Assembly: GCA_964613035.1 (NCBI GenBank) | Contig: CAZTFQ010000008.1 | Coordinates: 3,725-67,724 of the forward strand | Length of the DNA: 64,000 bases | Direction: 5' to 3' | Source: CAVIQK01 sp964613035 | GTDB taxonomy: Bacteria; Bacillota; Clostridia; Christensenellales; DTU072 | Shown: one piece after another, positions 8,686 through 18,700 of the stretch | How positions within the stretch are numbered: the first letter of the stretch is position 1 | How the letters are laid out: each line of letters begins with the position of its first letter | Notes under the pieces: model-generated | The model's database searches: none | Seen by the model: the letters and a program-made list of their open reading frames with translations, nothing else | Told to the model about the DNA's origin: nothing | Translations under genes and position numbers: made by a program

Positions 8686-10653
8686 TTACTCAACCTCTTC
8701 CAATTCCTTTCGAAGTCCTTCTATCCTGTCTCTTAGTACTATCGCGCCCTCGAAGTCATACTGCGAAGCGGCTACTTTCATCAACGCGCGCAAGCGGTCT
8801 ATCTCCTTATAAATATCCCTCTTGTCGCGACCGCGGACGTCGGTCTCTTCGGATGCTTTGTGCGAAATCTCTATCGTATTCTTAATATCTTTGACTATAG
8901 TACGCGGAATTATGCCGTGTTCTCGGTTGTACGCTTGCTGAAGCTCTCTTCTGCGGTTGGTTTCGTCGATAGCGGCTTTCATACTTCCCGTGACTGTGTC
9001 CGCATACATAATAACCCGACCTTCCGCGTTACGCGCGGCTCTTCCTATCGTCTGAATCAGGCTTGAACGACTGCGCAAAAAGCCTTCTTTGTCGGCGTCG
9101 AGTATAGCCACCAGCTTAACCTCGGGCATATCGAGACCTTCTCTTAAAAGATTGATTCCGACCAGAACGTCGAACTCGCCTTTTCTCAGAGCCGTTATGA
9201 TGTTGATACGCTCCAGTGCCTCTATATCGCTGTGCATATAAGTCGTTTTCACGCCGTGTTCTTTGAGATAGAGCGTAAGGCTCTCCGCCATCTTTTTCGT
9301 AAGAGTGGTGACCAGCACTCTGCCGCCGCTGTCGACGGTACGGTTGATCTCTCCTATCAGGTGATCTATCTGATGTTCCGTAGGCACGATCTCGATCTCG
9401 GGATCCACCAGTCCCGTCGGACGGAGTATCTGTTCCACCACCTGCCCCGCTTCGTTGAGCTCGTACTCCTGCGGCGTGGCGCTCATACATATAACCTGCT
9501 TAAACCGCCGGTTGAACTCCTGAAAATTGAGCGGACGGTTGTCAAACGCTGCCGGCAGTCTGAATCCGTACTCGACGAGGCTCTCTTTTCTGGCACGGTC
9601 GCCGTTGTACATTCCTCGTATCTGCGGAATGGTTATATGACTCTCGTCGATAAAGAGCAAAAAGTCTTCAGGGAAATAATCCATCAGTGTAAAAGGCGGT
9701 TCTCCCGGAGATCTGCCGTCGAAGTATCTGGAATAGTTTTCTATGCCGGAAGTATACCCGATGCCCTTAATCATTTCTATATCGTAACTGACCCTCTCGC
9801 GGATCCGCTGGGTTTCTATGAGCTTGCCGTTGTCCTTAAAATAACTCTCCCTCTCCACCATATCGAGATAGATTCTATCAAGAATATCGTCCAGACCGTC
9901 CTCCTTAACGACGTAGTGCGTCGCGGGGAATATCGGGGCGTGTTCCAAGACGGATATCGTCTTACCCGAAAGGATGTCGAACTCGGAGATTCTCTCTACC
10001 GTATCTCCGAAAAATTCCACCCTTACTCCTATATCGGACATATGCGACGGAGCTATCTCCACGATGTCGCCCTTAACTCTGAACGTAGAACGGACAAAGT
10101 CCATATCCGATCTCTTATATTGAATAGCGACCAGCTTGTCTATGAGAACGTCTCGGTCCAATTCCATATCGGGACGGAGAGATATCATATGAGTGAAATA
10201 TTCCTCAGGCTCGCCCAATCCGTATATGCAAGAGACCGACGCCACGACTATTACGTCTCTTCTCTCACCCAGAGAGGAGGTGGCGGAGTGACGGAGTTTG
10301 TCTATCTCGTCGTTGGTTTCGATTTCTTTTTCTATATAAGTATCGCTGCGCGCTATGTACGCCTCGGGCTGATAATAGTCGTAGTAGGACACGAAGTATT
10401 CCACCCTGTTGTCGGGGAAGAGCTCTCTCAGCTCGTTGCACAATTGCGCCGCCAGAGTCTTGTTGTGAGCGATGACCAGCGTGGGCTTGTTTACCTTCTC
10501 TATAACCGACGCCATCGTGTACGTCTTGCCCGAACCCGTCACGCCGAGAAGGACTTGCGTACGCAAGCCGTCTTCTATACCCTCCACCAGCTTCTCTATA
10601 GCCTGAGCCTGATCTCCCTTGGGGGAATACTTGTCGCTTAGCTTAAAGTCCAT
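8686..10653 (-). CDS. uvrB: Excinuclease ABC subunit B
   Basis: 655 residues, full length. UvrB verifies DNA damage and recruits the UvrC nuclease. Walker A GVTGSGKT lies near residue 39, the damage-probing beta-hairpin region YYDYYQPEAY near residue 95, helicase motifs DESH and SATP follow, and a C-terminal UVR domain is centred on the YDFEGAIVLRDRI segment. First gene of the uvrBA operon, with its own promoter. Confidence 0.98.
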   Translation of the reverse strand: MDFKLSDKYSPKGDQAQAIEKLVEGIEDGLRTQVLLGVTGSGKTYTMASVIEKVNKPTLVIAHNKTLAAQLCNELRELFPDNRVEYFVSYYDYYQPEAYIARSDTYIEKEIETNDEIDKLRHSATSSLGERRDVIVVASVSCIYGLGEPEEYFTHMISLRPDMELDRDVLIDKLVAIQYKRSDMDFVRSTFRVKGDIVEIAPSHMSDIGVRVEFFGDTVERISEFDILSGKTISVLEHAPIFPATHYVVKEDGLDDILDRIYLDMVERESYFKDNGKLIETQRIRERVSYDIEMIKGIGYTSGIENYSRYFDGRSPGEPPFTLMDYFPEDFLLFIDESHITIPQIRGMYNGDRARKESLVEYGFRLPAAFDNRPLNFQEFNRRFKQVICMSATPQEYELNEAGQVVEQILRPTGLVDPEIEIVPTEHQIDHLIGEINRTVDSGGRVLVTTLTKKMAESLTLYLKEHGVKTTYMHSDIEALERINIITALRKGEFDVLVGINLLREGLDMPEVKLVAILDADKEGFLRSRSSLIQTIGRAARNAEGRVIMYADTVTGSMKAAIDETNRRRELQQAYNREHGIIPRTIVKDIKNTIEISHKASEETDVRGRDKRDIYKEIDRLRALMKVAASQYDFEGAIVLRDRIEGLRKELEEVE

Positions 10654-10678
10654 AGTACTGTTCCTATTATGCCCTTAT

Positions 10679-10707
10679 AGTATATAACCAACGGGAAAAT
10701 CAGTCAA
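10679..10707 (-). promoter_or_regulatory. Predicted sigma-A promoter of uvrB
   Basis: TTGACT (10702-10707 on the complement), 17-nt spacer, TATACT (10679-10684), about 30 nt before the uvrB ATG. No LexA-type palindrome was obvious. Confidence 0.65.
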
Positions 10708-10837
10708 ACATTTGTTCATATCGACTGCTGATTTTCTTTTGTAGAAAACTCCGCATTCAATCGATTAATATTTAGAAAACCGCATTTGGTGTCCCCATAT
10801 ATCGTTTTAAGTAACCCGATTTCAAATATTATCATTA

Positions 10838-10867
10838 AAAATAGAAAACGACCGCAATCGCGGTCGT
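10838..10867 (-). terminator. Intrinsic terminator of coaX
   Basis: On the complement, ACGACCGC / GCGGTCGT (10860-10867 with 10848-10855), GATT loop, followed by TTTTCTATTTTT. It lies 24 nt after the coaX stop codon. Between it and uvrB (10654-10837) I see only the uvrB promoter. Confidence 0.88.
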
Positions 10868-10890
10868 AGGAAATAATATCGTGTTTCATT

Positions 10891-11661
10891 TCATTGATTA
10901 TAGGCAAGAAGTATTTTCAGTCCGTTGAGAGACAACGCCCTGTCAACCACGTCGAATACGGTGCTGCCGCCTTTCACTATTATCTCGCTCATTCCGCCGG
11001 TCGCGACGACCTTGGCGTCGAAAAAGCCCGTCTCCTCTTTAATCTTCTTGACGGTGTATTCCACCAATCCGATGAAGCCGTATATTACGCCTGCCTGCAT
11101 ATTGCCTATCGTGGTTTTGTTGACGACTTTCTCGGGTTTAGTCAGCTCGAAGCGAGGAAGCTTAGCCGCAGTGTTGACGAGAGCCTCTGCGGAAGACTTG
11201 ATACCGGGAGCAATCGCTCCTCCTAAAAAAGTCCCCTCTCCGTCCACCACGCCGTACGTCGTAGTCGTGCCGAAGTCTACCGTAATGACCGGACCGCCGT
11301 ATCCGACGTATGCCGCCACCGCGTTGAGAATACGATCTCCGCCGAGATCCGCCCTCTTGTCGTAATCTATTTTTATGGGCATCTTAATATCCGCACCGAC
11401 CATCACGGGTTTAATTCCCATATAGTAAGAGCACATATGTTCCAGCGTATAATTGAGCGTAGGAGCGACAGACGAAAGAATAATTCCGTCCACGTCCGAG
11501 AACGCATGTCCGTTGTTTTTCAACAGATCGTATAAAAGCATCCCGTACTCGTCGGCGGTTTTTTTGTGATCGGTCGCTATTCTAAAAGTCTCCACAGCAC
11601 CGTTGCCGTCCATAAGTCCGATTTTTATGTTGGTGTTTCCAACGTCCATTAACAGTTTCAT
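10891..11661 (-). CDS. coaX: Type III pantothenate kinase
   Basis: 256 residues, the normal size. CoaX phosphorylates pantothenate as the first step of coenzyme A synthesis. It belongs to the ASKHA fold: the phosphate-binding start MDVGNTNIKIG, the ADLGGDRI motif near residue 102 and the DFGTTTTYG motif near residue 125 are all present. The gene stands alone. Its predicted -10 box ends only 9 nt before the ATG and there is no Shine-Dalgarno sequence, so the mRNA is probably leaderless. Confidence 0.95.
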   Translation of the reverse strand: MKLLMDVGNTNIKIGLMDGNGAVETFRIATDHKKTADEYGMLLYDLLKNNGHAFSDVDGIILSSVAPTLNYTLEHMCSYYMGIKPVMVGADIKMPIKIDYDKRADLGGDRILNAVAAYVGYGGPVITVDFGTTTTYGVVDGEGTFLGGAIAPGIKSSAEALVNTAAKLPRFELTKPEKVVNKTTIGNMQAGVIYGFIGLVEYTVKKIKEETGFFDAKVVATGGMSEIIVKGGSTVFDVVDRALSLNGLKILLAYNQ

Positions 11662-11670
11662 AATAATATG

Positions 11671-11699
11671 ATTATATACGATTATTAAATATTTTTCAA
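11671..11699 (-). promoter_or_regulatory. Predicted promoter of coaX giving a leaderless mRNA
   Basis: TTGAAA (11694-11699 on the complement), 17-nt spacer, perfect TATAAT (11671-11676). Initiation 6-7 nt after the -10 box would leave only about 2-4 nt before the coaX ATG at 11661. Confidence 0.6.
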
Positions 11700-11701
11700 C
11701 A

Positions 11702-11739
11702 ACTTATTAAAAAGGTCCCGCCATATGACGAAACCTTTT
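11702..11739 (-). terminator. Probable terminator of the glycan locus (after the GH20 gene)
   Basis: On the complement AAAAGGT / ACCTTTT (11733-11739 with 11710-11716) encloses a further CGTCATATGGCG pairing and is followed by TTAATAA. It lies 17 nt after the GH20 stop codon and overlaps the upstream edge of the coaX promoter. Confidence 0.55.
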
Positions 11740-11755
11740 ATCCGTTTTCCTTTTA

Positions 11756-13594
11756 TCATACCCCGCGCAGCTCTCCGAGCAACATCTCATACCCCGCGAC
11801 GAGTCTATGATATCGGAAAGTTGCCAAGTCGTGATCGCTTTTTTTATTACGCAAAAACCACAACGCGTCCATTTCTTCCACACAGCTTTTGCCCGTTTTC
11901 AGAGCCTCTTTTATAAGCTCTACGTCGGGATTGTTGTTACGAATAGATCTGCATACGCGAGTATGAACGACAGCCCATTTCAAAAGAGACAGTCCGAAGC
12001 ATGCTTCACGAAGTTCTAGTCCGCCGTTATCGGCATCGCTAAGTCTTATTTCAATATCGTTAAGGAGTTTTTCCGTATCTTTTAATTCTGCCTCGGTAAG
12101 TAATTCGTCTCGCCTAAAATATGCGGTCGGGTCGGAATAATCGTCGTAATCGACCTGCATACAATCCAGTCCTCTGATATACAGTGCACTGAAAAGGTAC
12201 GGTATCATATGGATAGGCTGAGTCTGTAGATTGATATATCTGCCGAGATCGGCAACAACATCCGATAACGGAGCACTGTATATCTCTCGGTCGAGCCAAT
12301 TCTTAAGATTGTTTTCCGAAAACTTATCGGCATTCCAAGCATAACACGCCCCTACGCCCTCTGCGAAAAAGGACATCACAAGGGTCTGCGCGTACGATCC
12401 GTCGCCCCACTCTGTGTTAAGGAGTCCCTCCGCACCGAATTTTTTTCCGTAACAGGCGGCTTCTCGAATATTAGCCAGCATATTGTCCGTCTTGCCGGTC
12501 AGATTATTACAAAGCGACGATGACGGACATACGAAGAATCTTTTTTTCTTATCCGCATATATCTTACACGCGTCGTCGTTGAACGCCCCGGCGTCGTACC
12601 GCCATTCCAAAAACACGACGTCTCCCAGTCTGTCTAGCTTGTCGGGATGATTATGAGCCACATCGCCCCACATCATCGGAACGAGCCCTCTTTCCCTGAC
12701 GTCGTCACAAATCTTACCTATGAAATTGAAATACGTTTCGCCGTCATCGTCGAGTTTCTTATCGCCGAACAGCGTATCGAAAGGTTCGTCTCCGCCGATA
12801 TTAAACGTCTTGACATCTCCGAAGCACGGCAACATCTCGTCAAAAAGCCTCTTAACAAATTCTACGCTCTCTTCTTTAGTCGGATCGAGCGTGCCCGCAG
12901 GACAATGAAGTCCGCCTTCCGACCAGTCGAATCCTCCCGGAGAATGCGCCAGATCTTTGAATTCATCCTGATTGAGCCAATACGTCATATGCCCGTAACT
13001 GTTGCCGCACGGAACGAGGTCGACAAATCTCTCTTCCGCATACCTCTTGAGCTCGACAACGTCCTCGGCGGTCAGATAATCGTCGGGCGAAGAATAATAT
13101 TTGCCTAGAGACGGATAATAAAAAGCCCGACCTTCCACGTATAGTTGTAACATATTGACTTTAAGATCGGACAAAAAGTCTACCAACTTAAACAACGTCT
13201 CTCTCGTAGGAACCTTGCCTCTGGAAATATCCAACATAAATCCGCGAGAAGAAAAATCCGGACGATCCGATATTTCAAGATACGGCAACTTTTCGCCGCT
13301 GCTTTTAATCACTTGAATAAGCGTCAACACGGCGTAATGAAGTCCTTTCTCGGACCCTGCAACAAGCAATATGCCGTCACAGTCTATATCAATGCGGTAA
13401 TTTTCTTCTCCCGTCTCAGTGCTTATACTCGCGCACAGAGGCGTTCCGTCAGCCAAAAAACACTCCTTGAGCTTACTTATCGAATGAGAAGAAAACACAT
13501 CTTCATTGATGACTTTTACGCCTCTAAAAGGCAAAAAGCCGTCTTTTATAACGACTTTTTTAGGTTCGGGAACAATAATTACTTTACTTTGCAT
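11756..13594 (-). CDS. Glycoside hydrolase family 20 enzyme (beta-N-acetylhexosaminidase type), cytoplasmic
   Basis: 612 residues from the ATG at 13594, preferred over an in-frame ATG 12 nt upstream because GGAG sits 6 nt before it. An N-terminal alpha/beta domain (~1-105) precedes the (beta/alpha)8 barrel, which starts at RGFMLDISRG. The catalytic GGDE pair is at D269-E270; GH20 enzymes use this Asp-Glu pair in substrate-assisted removal of terminal GlcNAc or GalNAc. There is no signal peptide, so it acts on imported sugars. The start overlaps the GtaA-like gene by 16 nt. Exact substrate unknown. Confidence 0.88.
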   Translation of the reverse strand: MQSKVIIVPEPKKVVIKDGFLPFRGVKVINEDVFSSHSISKLKECFLADGTPLCASISTETGEENYRIDIDCDGILLVAGSEKGLHYAVLTLIQVIKSSGEKLPYLEISDRPDFSSRGFMLDISRGKVPTRETLFKLVDFLSDLKVNMLQLYVEGRAFYYPSLGKYYSSPDDYLTAEDVVELKRYAEERFVDLVPCGNSYGHMTYWLNQDEFKDLAHSPGGFDWSEGGLHCPAGTLDPTKEESVEFVKRLFDEMLPCFGDVKTFNIGGDEPFDTLFGDKKLDDDGETYFNFIGKICDDVRERGLVPMMWGDVAHNHPDKLDRLGDVVFLEWRYDAGAFNDDACKIYADKKKRFFVCPSSSLCNNLTGKTDNMLANIREAACYGKKFGAEGLLNTEWGDGSYAQTLVMSFFAEGVGACYAWNADKFSENNLKNWLDREIYSAPLSDVVADLGRYINLQTQPIHMIPYLFSALYIRGLDCMQVDYDDYSDPTAYFRRDELLTEAELKDTEKLLNDIEIRLSDADNGGLELREACFGLSLLKWAVVHTRVCRSIRNNNPDVELIKEALKTGKSCVEEMDALWFLRNKKSDHDLATFRYHRLVAGYEMLLGELRGV

Positions 13595-15573
13595 ATCTCG
13601 CTCCATTTCTTTTTAAGTATCGGGAAGAAATTACCTCCCTGCACGGTGCGGTTACGGAAATTGTAATACTTGGGTTCTACAGCGTCTATCCAGTCGGAGA
13701 ACGGAACCCTCTGCTCGGTATCACGGAAAAACTTATCCACCATAGCGGCGTATCTGTCGACGTCTGCGGCATTGCCCATAGACGCCGTCCAAAACATCCA
13801 GTCCGTCTTGACGTAACTGCTACGGTTGTCGAGAGGTATGCCGTAAGGAGCCGCCACCGTGTCGTAATAACGAAGTTCCGACTCGACCAGGTCGGAGAAC
13901 ATCCCTCCGTCTAAAAGTATATCGACAGCCATGTTGTACTTCATGCTGTAGCTCCCGAGATTATCGCAATTGAGTACGGTGTGATCGCCGTCGCGATAGA
14001 GTTTCTTCCACTCGGCGGCGTAATTACGCGCTACATCGAGATACTTGGCGGAAAGGTCTGCTCTACCCAAGACTCTCATTATCTCCGAGTAACAATATAT
14101 CCCCGTGATAGCCTTAACGGCGAGATTGGCGTTCTTGTCAAGATGCCCCGAAAAGTCGTCCGTACAAAGCTGATTGGCAGGAATTAGACCGTATTCCACC
14201 AGATACTCAACCCACTCGGAGAACAAGTCCGCGTTGTCTTCTAATATATACTTGTCGCCGGATACGGCATAGTATAGCCACGACATTATTATCATGTTAC
14301 CGCTCTCTTCTACAGGCATCTGACGATTGAAGTCGTACAACTCGTGCTTATACGGCATCTGGTAATAAAACGGCAAGCTCTCCGGCTTATGCCAGTCGTG
14401 TACGGCGAGGTCACTGCATTCGGGCTGATTCTTGATAGCGTAATATTGCCCGAGACAATACGGATATATACCCACGTCGTGAGGAGCGAACCTCTCTCTC
14501 CAGCCGGGCATACGCGAATATTTGAATATCGGTAGCAACATCCCCTTGACCAGCTCGGGATTGTAGACGAGATACAACGGAATCGACGGATAACTGACGT
14601 CTACCGTGGCTATACAACCGTCCGAATTACATTCTTTGGATAAAAACAACAGATTTCCGTCCTTGTCGGCAACCAGCTTGTGCGCGGCTATCGACTGACG
14701 AAGAGAGGCATACAAAACAAGTAAATAATCCTCTCCGTACCCCTCGGCGTCACGGCGCAGTCTCTCGTCGAATTCTCTCGCAAGAGCGATTATATTGCCC
14801 CTCTCCCTGTACGCATACTCTATCGCGTCGAATATCGTCTTACCGTTACGTTGCCAGTAATTATTGAGATACTGCCCGAAATAGAAAATGGACACGATAT
14901 CGTCAAAAGCCACCGTAAAAAACGACTCCACACTCTTAGTCTTACCCTCCGCGTTACGCACGACTATCCATTGTCTGTCGTCGAGCTTATATGAAGACGC
15001 GCTCTTGCCGCTGAGATACATATAGCCCCAGTCGGCTCCGACCTCGTCCATACTGTTGCTCAGAGGATACTGACGGAGTAGTCCCATCCCGACCGTCTCA
15101 CAGCCCTCCAGGACGTATCTGTTGACGCGGACTTCTTCCGTACGATCTTCTCTGAAGCACGTATCGAAACACGCCCGCTCTTCCATATGTAGCTCTACTT
15201 CTATCTCGTGGGCAGAGTCGGACTCGTATGTATAATTGACGTAACACACCGGTAAGGATAATATATCAGGATTGTCGGGCATAAGTGGCGACAAAAACTC
15301 GACGGAGAATTTTCCGTCGGATAATTCATAATTATATCTCGTAAAAAACGCTTCCTCTTCAGTAGACTCCAAAACCAGCGCGGGGCAATCGCCTCTTCCT
15401 AAAAATCTGTACTCCTCCCCGTCTATACGGAGTATTCCTACGATAGGCTTGGGCTCGCCGTGCCAAAACACAACGTCACTCTCGGCAGGATTGTCCGAGG
15501 GGGACCAAAAAGAAAAATACGGGTCCTTAACCAGTAACGGATATGCGGGTAGACGACGTTCTCGTAAAATCAT
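13579..15573 (-). CDS. Glutaminase A (GtaA)-like six-hairpin protein (DUF4964/DUF5127/DUF4965/DUF1793)
   Basis: 664 residues without signal peptide. The start RLPAYPLLVKDPYFSFWS is the N-terminal DUF4964 signature; a beta-rich DUF5127 region follows, then the six-hairpin alpha domain with the MPVEESGNMIIM motif near residue 430 and a C-terminal part with SYVKTDWMFWTASMG. Fungal GtaA members were described as glutaminases, but bacterial homologues usually sit in glycan loci and may be glycosidases. Here it is between large lipoproteins and a GH20 gene, which favours sugar breakdown (inference). Confidence 0.8.
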   Translation of the reverse strand: MILRERRLPAYPLLVKDPYFSFWSPSDNPAESDVVFWHGEPKPIVGILRIDGEEYRFLGRGDCPALVLESTEEEAFFTRYNYELSDGKFSVEFLSPLMPDNPDILSLPVCYVNYTYESDSAHEIEVELHMEERACFDTCFREDRTEEVRVNRYVLEGCETVGMGLLRQYPLSNSMDEVGADWGYMYLSGKSASSYKLDDRQWIVVRNAEGKTKSVESFFTVAFDDIVSIFYFGQYLNNYWQRNGKTIFDAIEYAYRERGNIIALAREFDERLRRDAEGYGEDYLLVLYASLRQSIAAHKLVADKDGNLLFLSKECNSDGCIATVDVSYPSIPLYLVYNPELVKGMLLPIFKYSRMPGWRERFAPHDVGIYPYCLGQYYAIKNQPECSDLAVHDWHKPESLPFYYQMPYKHELYDFNRQMPVEESGNMIIMSWLYYAVSGDKYILEDNADLFSEWVEYLVEYGLIPANQLCTDDFSGHLDKNANLAVKAITGIYCYSEIMRVLGRADLSAKYLDVARNYAAEWKKLYRDGDHTVLNCDNLGSYSMKYNMAVDILLDGGMFSDLVESELRYYDTVAAPYGIPLDNRSSYVKTDWMFWTASMGNAADVDRYAAMVDKFFRDTEQRVPFSDWIDAVEPKYYNFRNRTVQGGNFFPILKKKWSEICKVK

Positions 15574-15717
15574 AATATAGCTTCTTCCTAAGATGATAAT
15601 ATATTTTTTATTAAAAACGTTGCTTTGTCAACATTTTTGAGTTGCTTATAGCTAGTTTTCTTTGTCTTTTTATTAAGACGCCGCCTCTCGGACGTTGACC
15701 CGATCGGCGACATACGA

Positions 15718-15742
15718 GGGCGCCCGCCCGAGGCGGGCACCC
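15718..15742. repeat. GC-rich inverted repeat between the 1120-residue lipoprotein and GtaA-like genes
   Basis: GGGCGCCCGCC pairs with GGCGGGCACCC around a CGA loop, with one mismatch. On the plus strand it is followed by a weak T-rich run, on the minus strand by none, so it is more likely an mRNA-stabilising or attenuating hairpin inside the leftward operon than a strong terminator. The rest of this 204-nt gap shows nothing else. Confidence 0.5.
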
Positions 15743-15777
15743 TTTAATTTTAGCGTAGTATACGCTTATTCCGAAGA

Positions 15778-18700
15778 TTACTCCGCTTCGGAAGCCGGTA
15801 CGGAAAGAACGGCATTCTCACCGAAAGTGATTCCGCTATCGGTGATATTCCAGACGCCTGCGGTATAACCGCTACAATCGCTGGCAAGAAGTTCTTCCAG
15901 GGAGTTATATTGCTCTACGTTCCAACCGTTTTGTACGGCACCGTTGGCAGCATCGTACGGAGCTTTCTGGAGCGTTACGTCGCTGTTGACTATAACTTTG
16001 ACATTCTGCGCATAGCTCCAACCGCAACCTTTACCTGCTATCGCGCCGACTTGAGTATTATCTACTTCCAATCCGTCTGCGAATCTCAAATTAACGATGA
16101 TGTTATTGAAATTGCTCGGGAACACGCATCCCGCTATAGGACCTGCAGCTACATAGTTAAGGTCACCGGAGATACCTGCGGGATTCTTTTCGAAAACAAA
16201 ATCGATGTAAACGTTATCGAGCAACGCATTGTCGTTGAGACTCATAAAGACGCCAGTTGCTGCGTTAGTATCATATGCACTCTTTACGTTAATGAAAGCA
16301 ATATTCTTAACCGTGCCTTTCAAACAATTGAAAAATCCTCCGTTCCAGCCGGTTGCAAGAGTAAAGTCGGAGATTGCATATCCTTGACCGTCTAAAATGC
16401 CTGTAAAATTAAGACATACATATTTCCAATTGTTGAGTGCTTTATTGCCTATGCTTATGTTATTGGTAAGCACGAATTTTCCGTCGGGATGAGCGGCAAA
16501 CTTCGTATTGACGTCTTCTTCCGTGGATATCCAATAAACAAGAGACGCCGTAACTTTGAAAGACACCGCTTCGTTATTGCCGCACTGAGCGCTGAGAGTA
16601 GCTTCGCCTTCGCCTTTGACTCTGACTTTAATTACGCCGCCGTCGAGGAAAAGCTCCGCTACGTCGGAATTGCTGGAATTCAATTTGACCGATGCGGGGA
16701 CGTCTACCGCAGAGCCGTCTTTTTGACCGCTGATCACGACGTCGAGGACCTTCTCGGTCTCGAATTGTACGTCGAGGTCGCCGCCGTCATAGACGAGTTC
16801 TACGAGAGAATCGGGATCTACGAGGGTTACTTTGAAAGATTTTTCCACTGTATCTATTTTAAGAGTTACGGTGGTCTCGCCTATTCCTGAGGGAGTAATG
16901 ACGATGTTGAGACCTTCTATTGCAACCGTAGCGACGTCTTCATTAGAAGACTCTACCGTCGCTATAGAGGGGATCGCCGTGAGATCGTCGAGATAATTCT
17001 TACCGGAGACCGCTACGTTGATGGCGGACATATCTTCTGCATACACTTCATTGACGTCTTGTATATCGTTAATGAAGTACTCGGGAGCCTGCGTAAGAGT
17101 TACGTTGATATTGATAGTGGTGCTACCTACGGTGATACTGAGTACGGCAGAACCTTCTCCTACGTATTCTACATAGAAACCTTCGTCTTCATCATATACG
17201 AGTCGAGCCACTTCTTCATTGGTAGAAGAGAGCGTGAAGATATCCTCGCTGTATTCATCCGTCACCTGACCGTTGTTGAGGATACTGAAGCCGAGTCCCT
17301 CCGCATTGGGGAGTTGAGCACCGTATTCCTTATTGATATTCTTGGAGCCGTTATAATGCACGTCCCATTCGGGCGTAGCCTCGAGAACGAGCATATCGTG
17401 GAAATAGACGGCGCCTTCTCTTATAGACCATACGCCTTCGTTAAGCCAAGCATTGTCGGCAGAATTGATTGCACTGTAAGTATCGGTATATACACCCGTA
17501 TTACTTGTAATGTATTCAGCCACGCCTTGAGCGGCTTCCTTGATGTATAATCCGTCGAATGACGGAGCCGTAACGGGTTTTCCGTAGCTCATGACGGCGA
17601 CGTTCTCCACTTTACCGGCCCAAGCGCCCGCCGTAACGGCGACCGCCGCTATATTTTCGAGATAATCTTCACCGTCTGTACTGAGATTGAGAACAACGTT
17701 TTTAATCTTACCGGTGATGGTAGACGCCAGTCCTGCACCTCCGTCAGAATCACTATATTGATACGTATATTTGAGACAATAATCGATATAAACGTTTTCT
17801 ACCACACCGTTTTCACCGATAATTCCGAAGAAAGAGTTGTTACGACAGAAAGTAGGATTGGCGAAAAAGCCGACGAAAGCCACGTCTCTGATAACGCCGT
17901 CCATTCTCTGAGATATACCCTTACAATCTCCGTCCATCAGACGACCTTTAAGTATTTTATGACCTCTGCCGTCAAATACTCCCGTGAAAGGATATTGTTT
18001 TGAAGGATCATTGGGGTCATACACTCCGAAAAGCGGATTCCAATTGCCGTCGTGGAAGAATTCATCATTCCAGTCGATATCTTGAGTAAGATAATATTTT
18101 GCGCTCAAGTCATTGTAAATAGCCTTTAACCCTGCTTTGTTCGAAATTGCGATATAACCGACGTAGCTGCGGCAGGATATATCTTCTATACGGACGAGTT
18201 CTATATCGTTGTATTTGACGATAAGGGCTACTTCTCCGTCCGAGGATGCTACGATCTCGCCGTTGTCGTTAACTATGGCTATCTCTTCGTTATCGATAGA
18301 GACGGAGAGAGCTATATCGGAGTTTTCCACGCCGTCTACGAGAGCCTTCACTCTAACGGTGGGGACGACGTTGCCATCTTCTAGCCCGGAGAGGACTTCT
18401 TTTCCGCTAAGCGTGACTTCTGCGGTGAGGTAGCTCGCCACTACCGTGACGTCACCATTGACCACATAACTATCGTCGATTTTCTGTCCGTCTACGTACC
18501 AGCCGAGGAGGGTTCCGTTCTCTATAGACGCAGAGGGAAGCTGACCTATAGCCTGACTTCCGACGATGTTTCTGGTGGCTTCACTGCCGCTACCGAGACC
18601 GTAATTAAAGGTGACCGTATTGGCGCGTAAGAAGCTCGCCGATATAGCCAGATCGGAAGATACGTTGGAGATAACGTAAGTGTTACCGTCTACGGTTGCA

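Noticed and set aside
9232..10641. A 469-codon open frame on the plus strand opposite uvrB
   Set aside because: It lies entirely antisense to the well-conserved uvrB, has an arginine- and histidine-rich composition typical of a shadow frame, no ribosome binding site, and no recognisable domain.
10716..10907. A 63-codon leftward open frame between coaX and uvrB
   Set aside because: It overlaps the end of coaX and runs through the coaX terminator; no ribosome binding site and no protein-like pattern.
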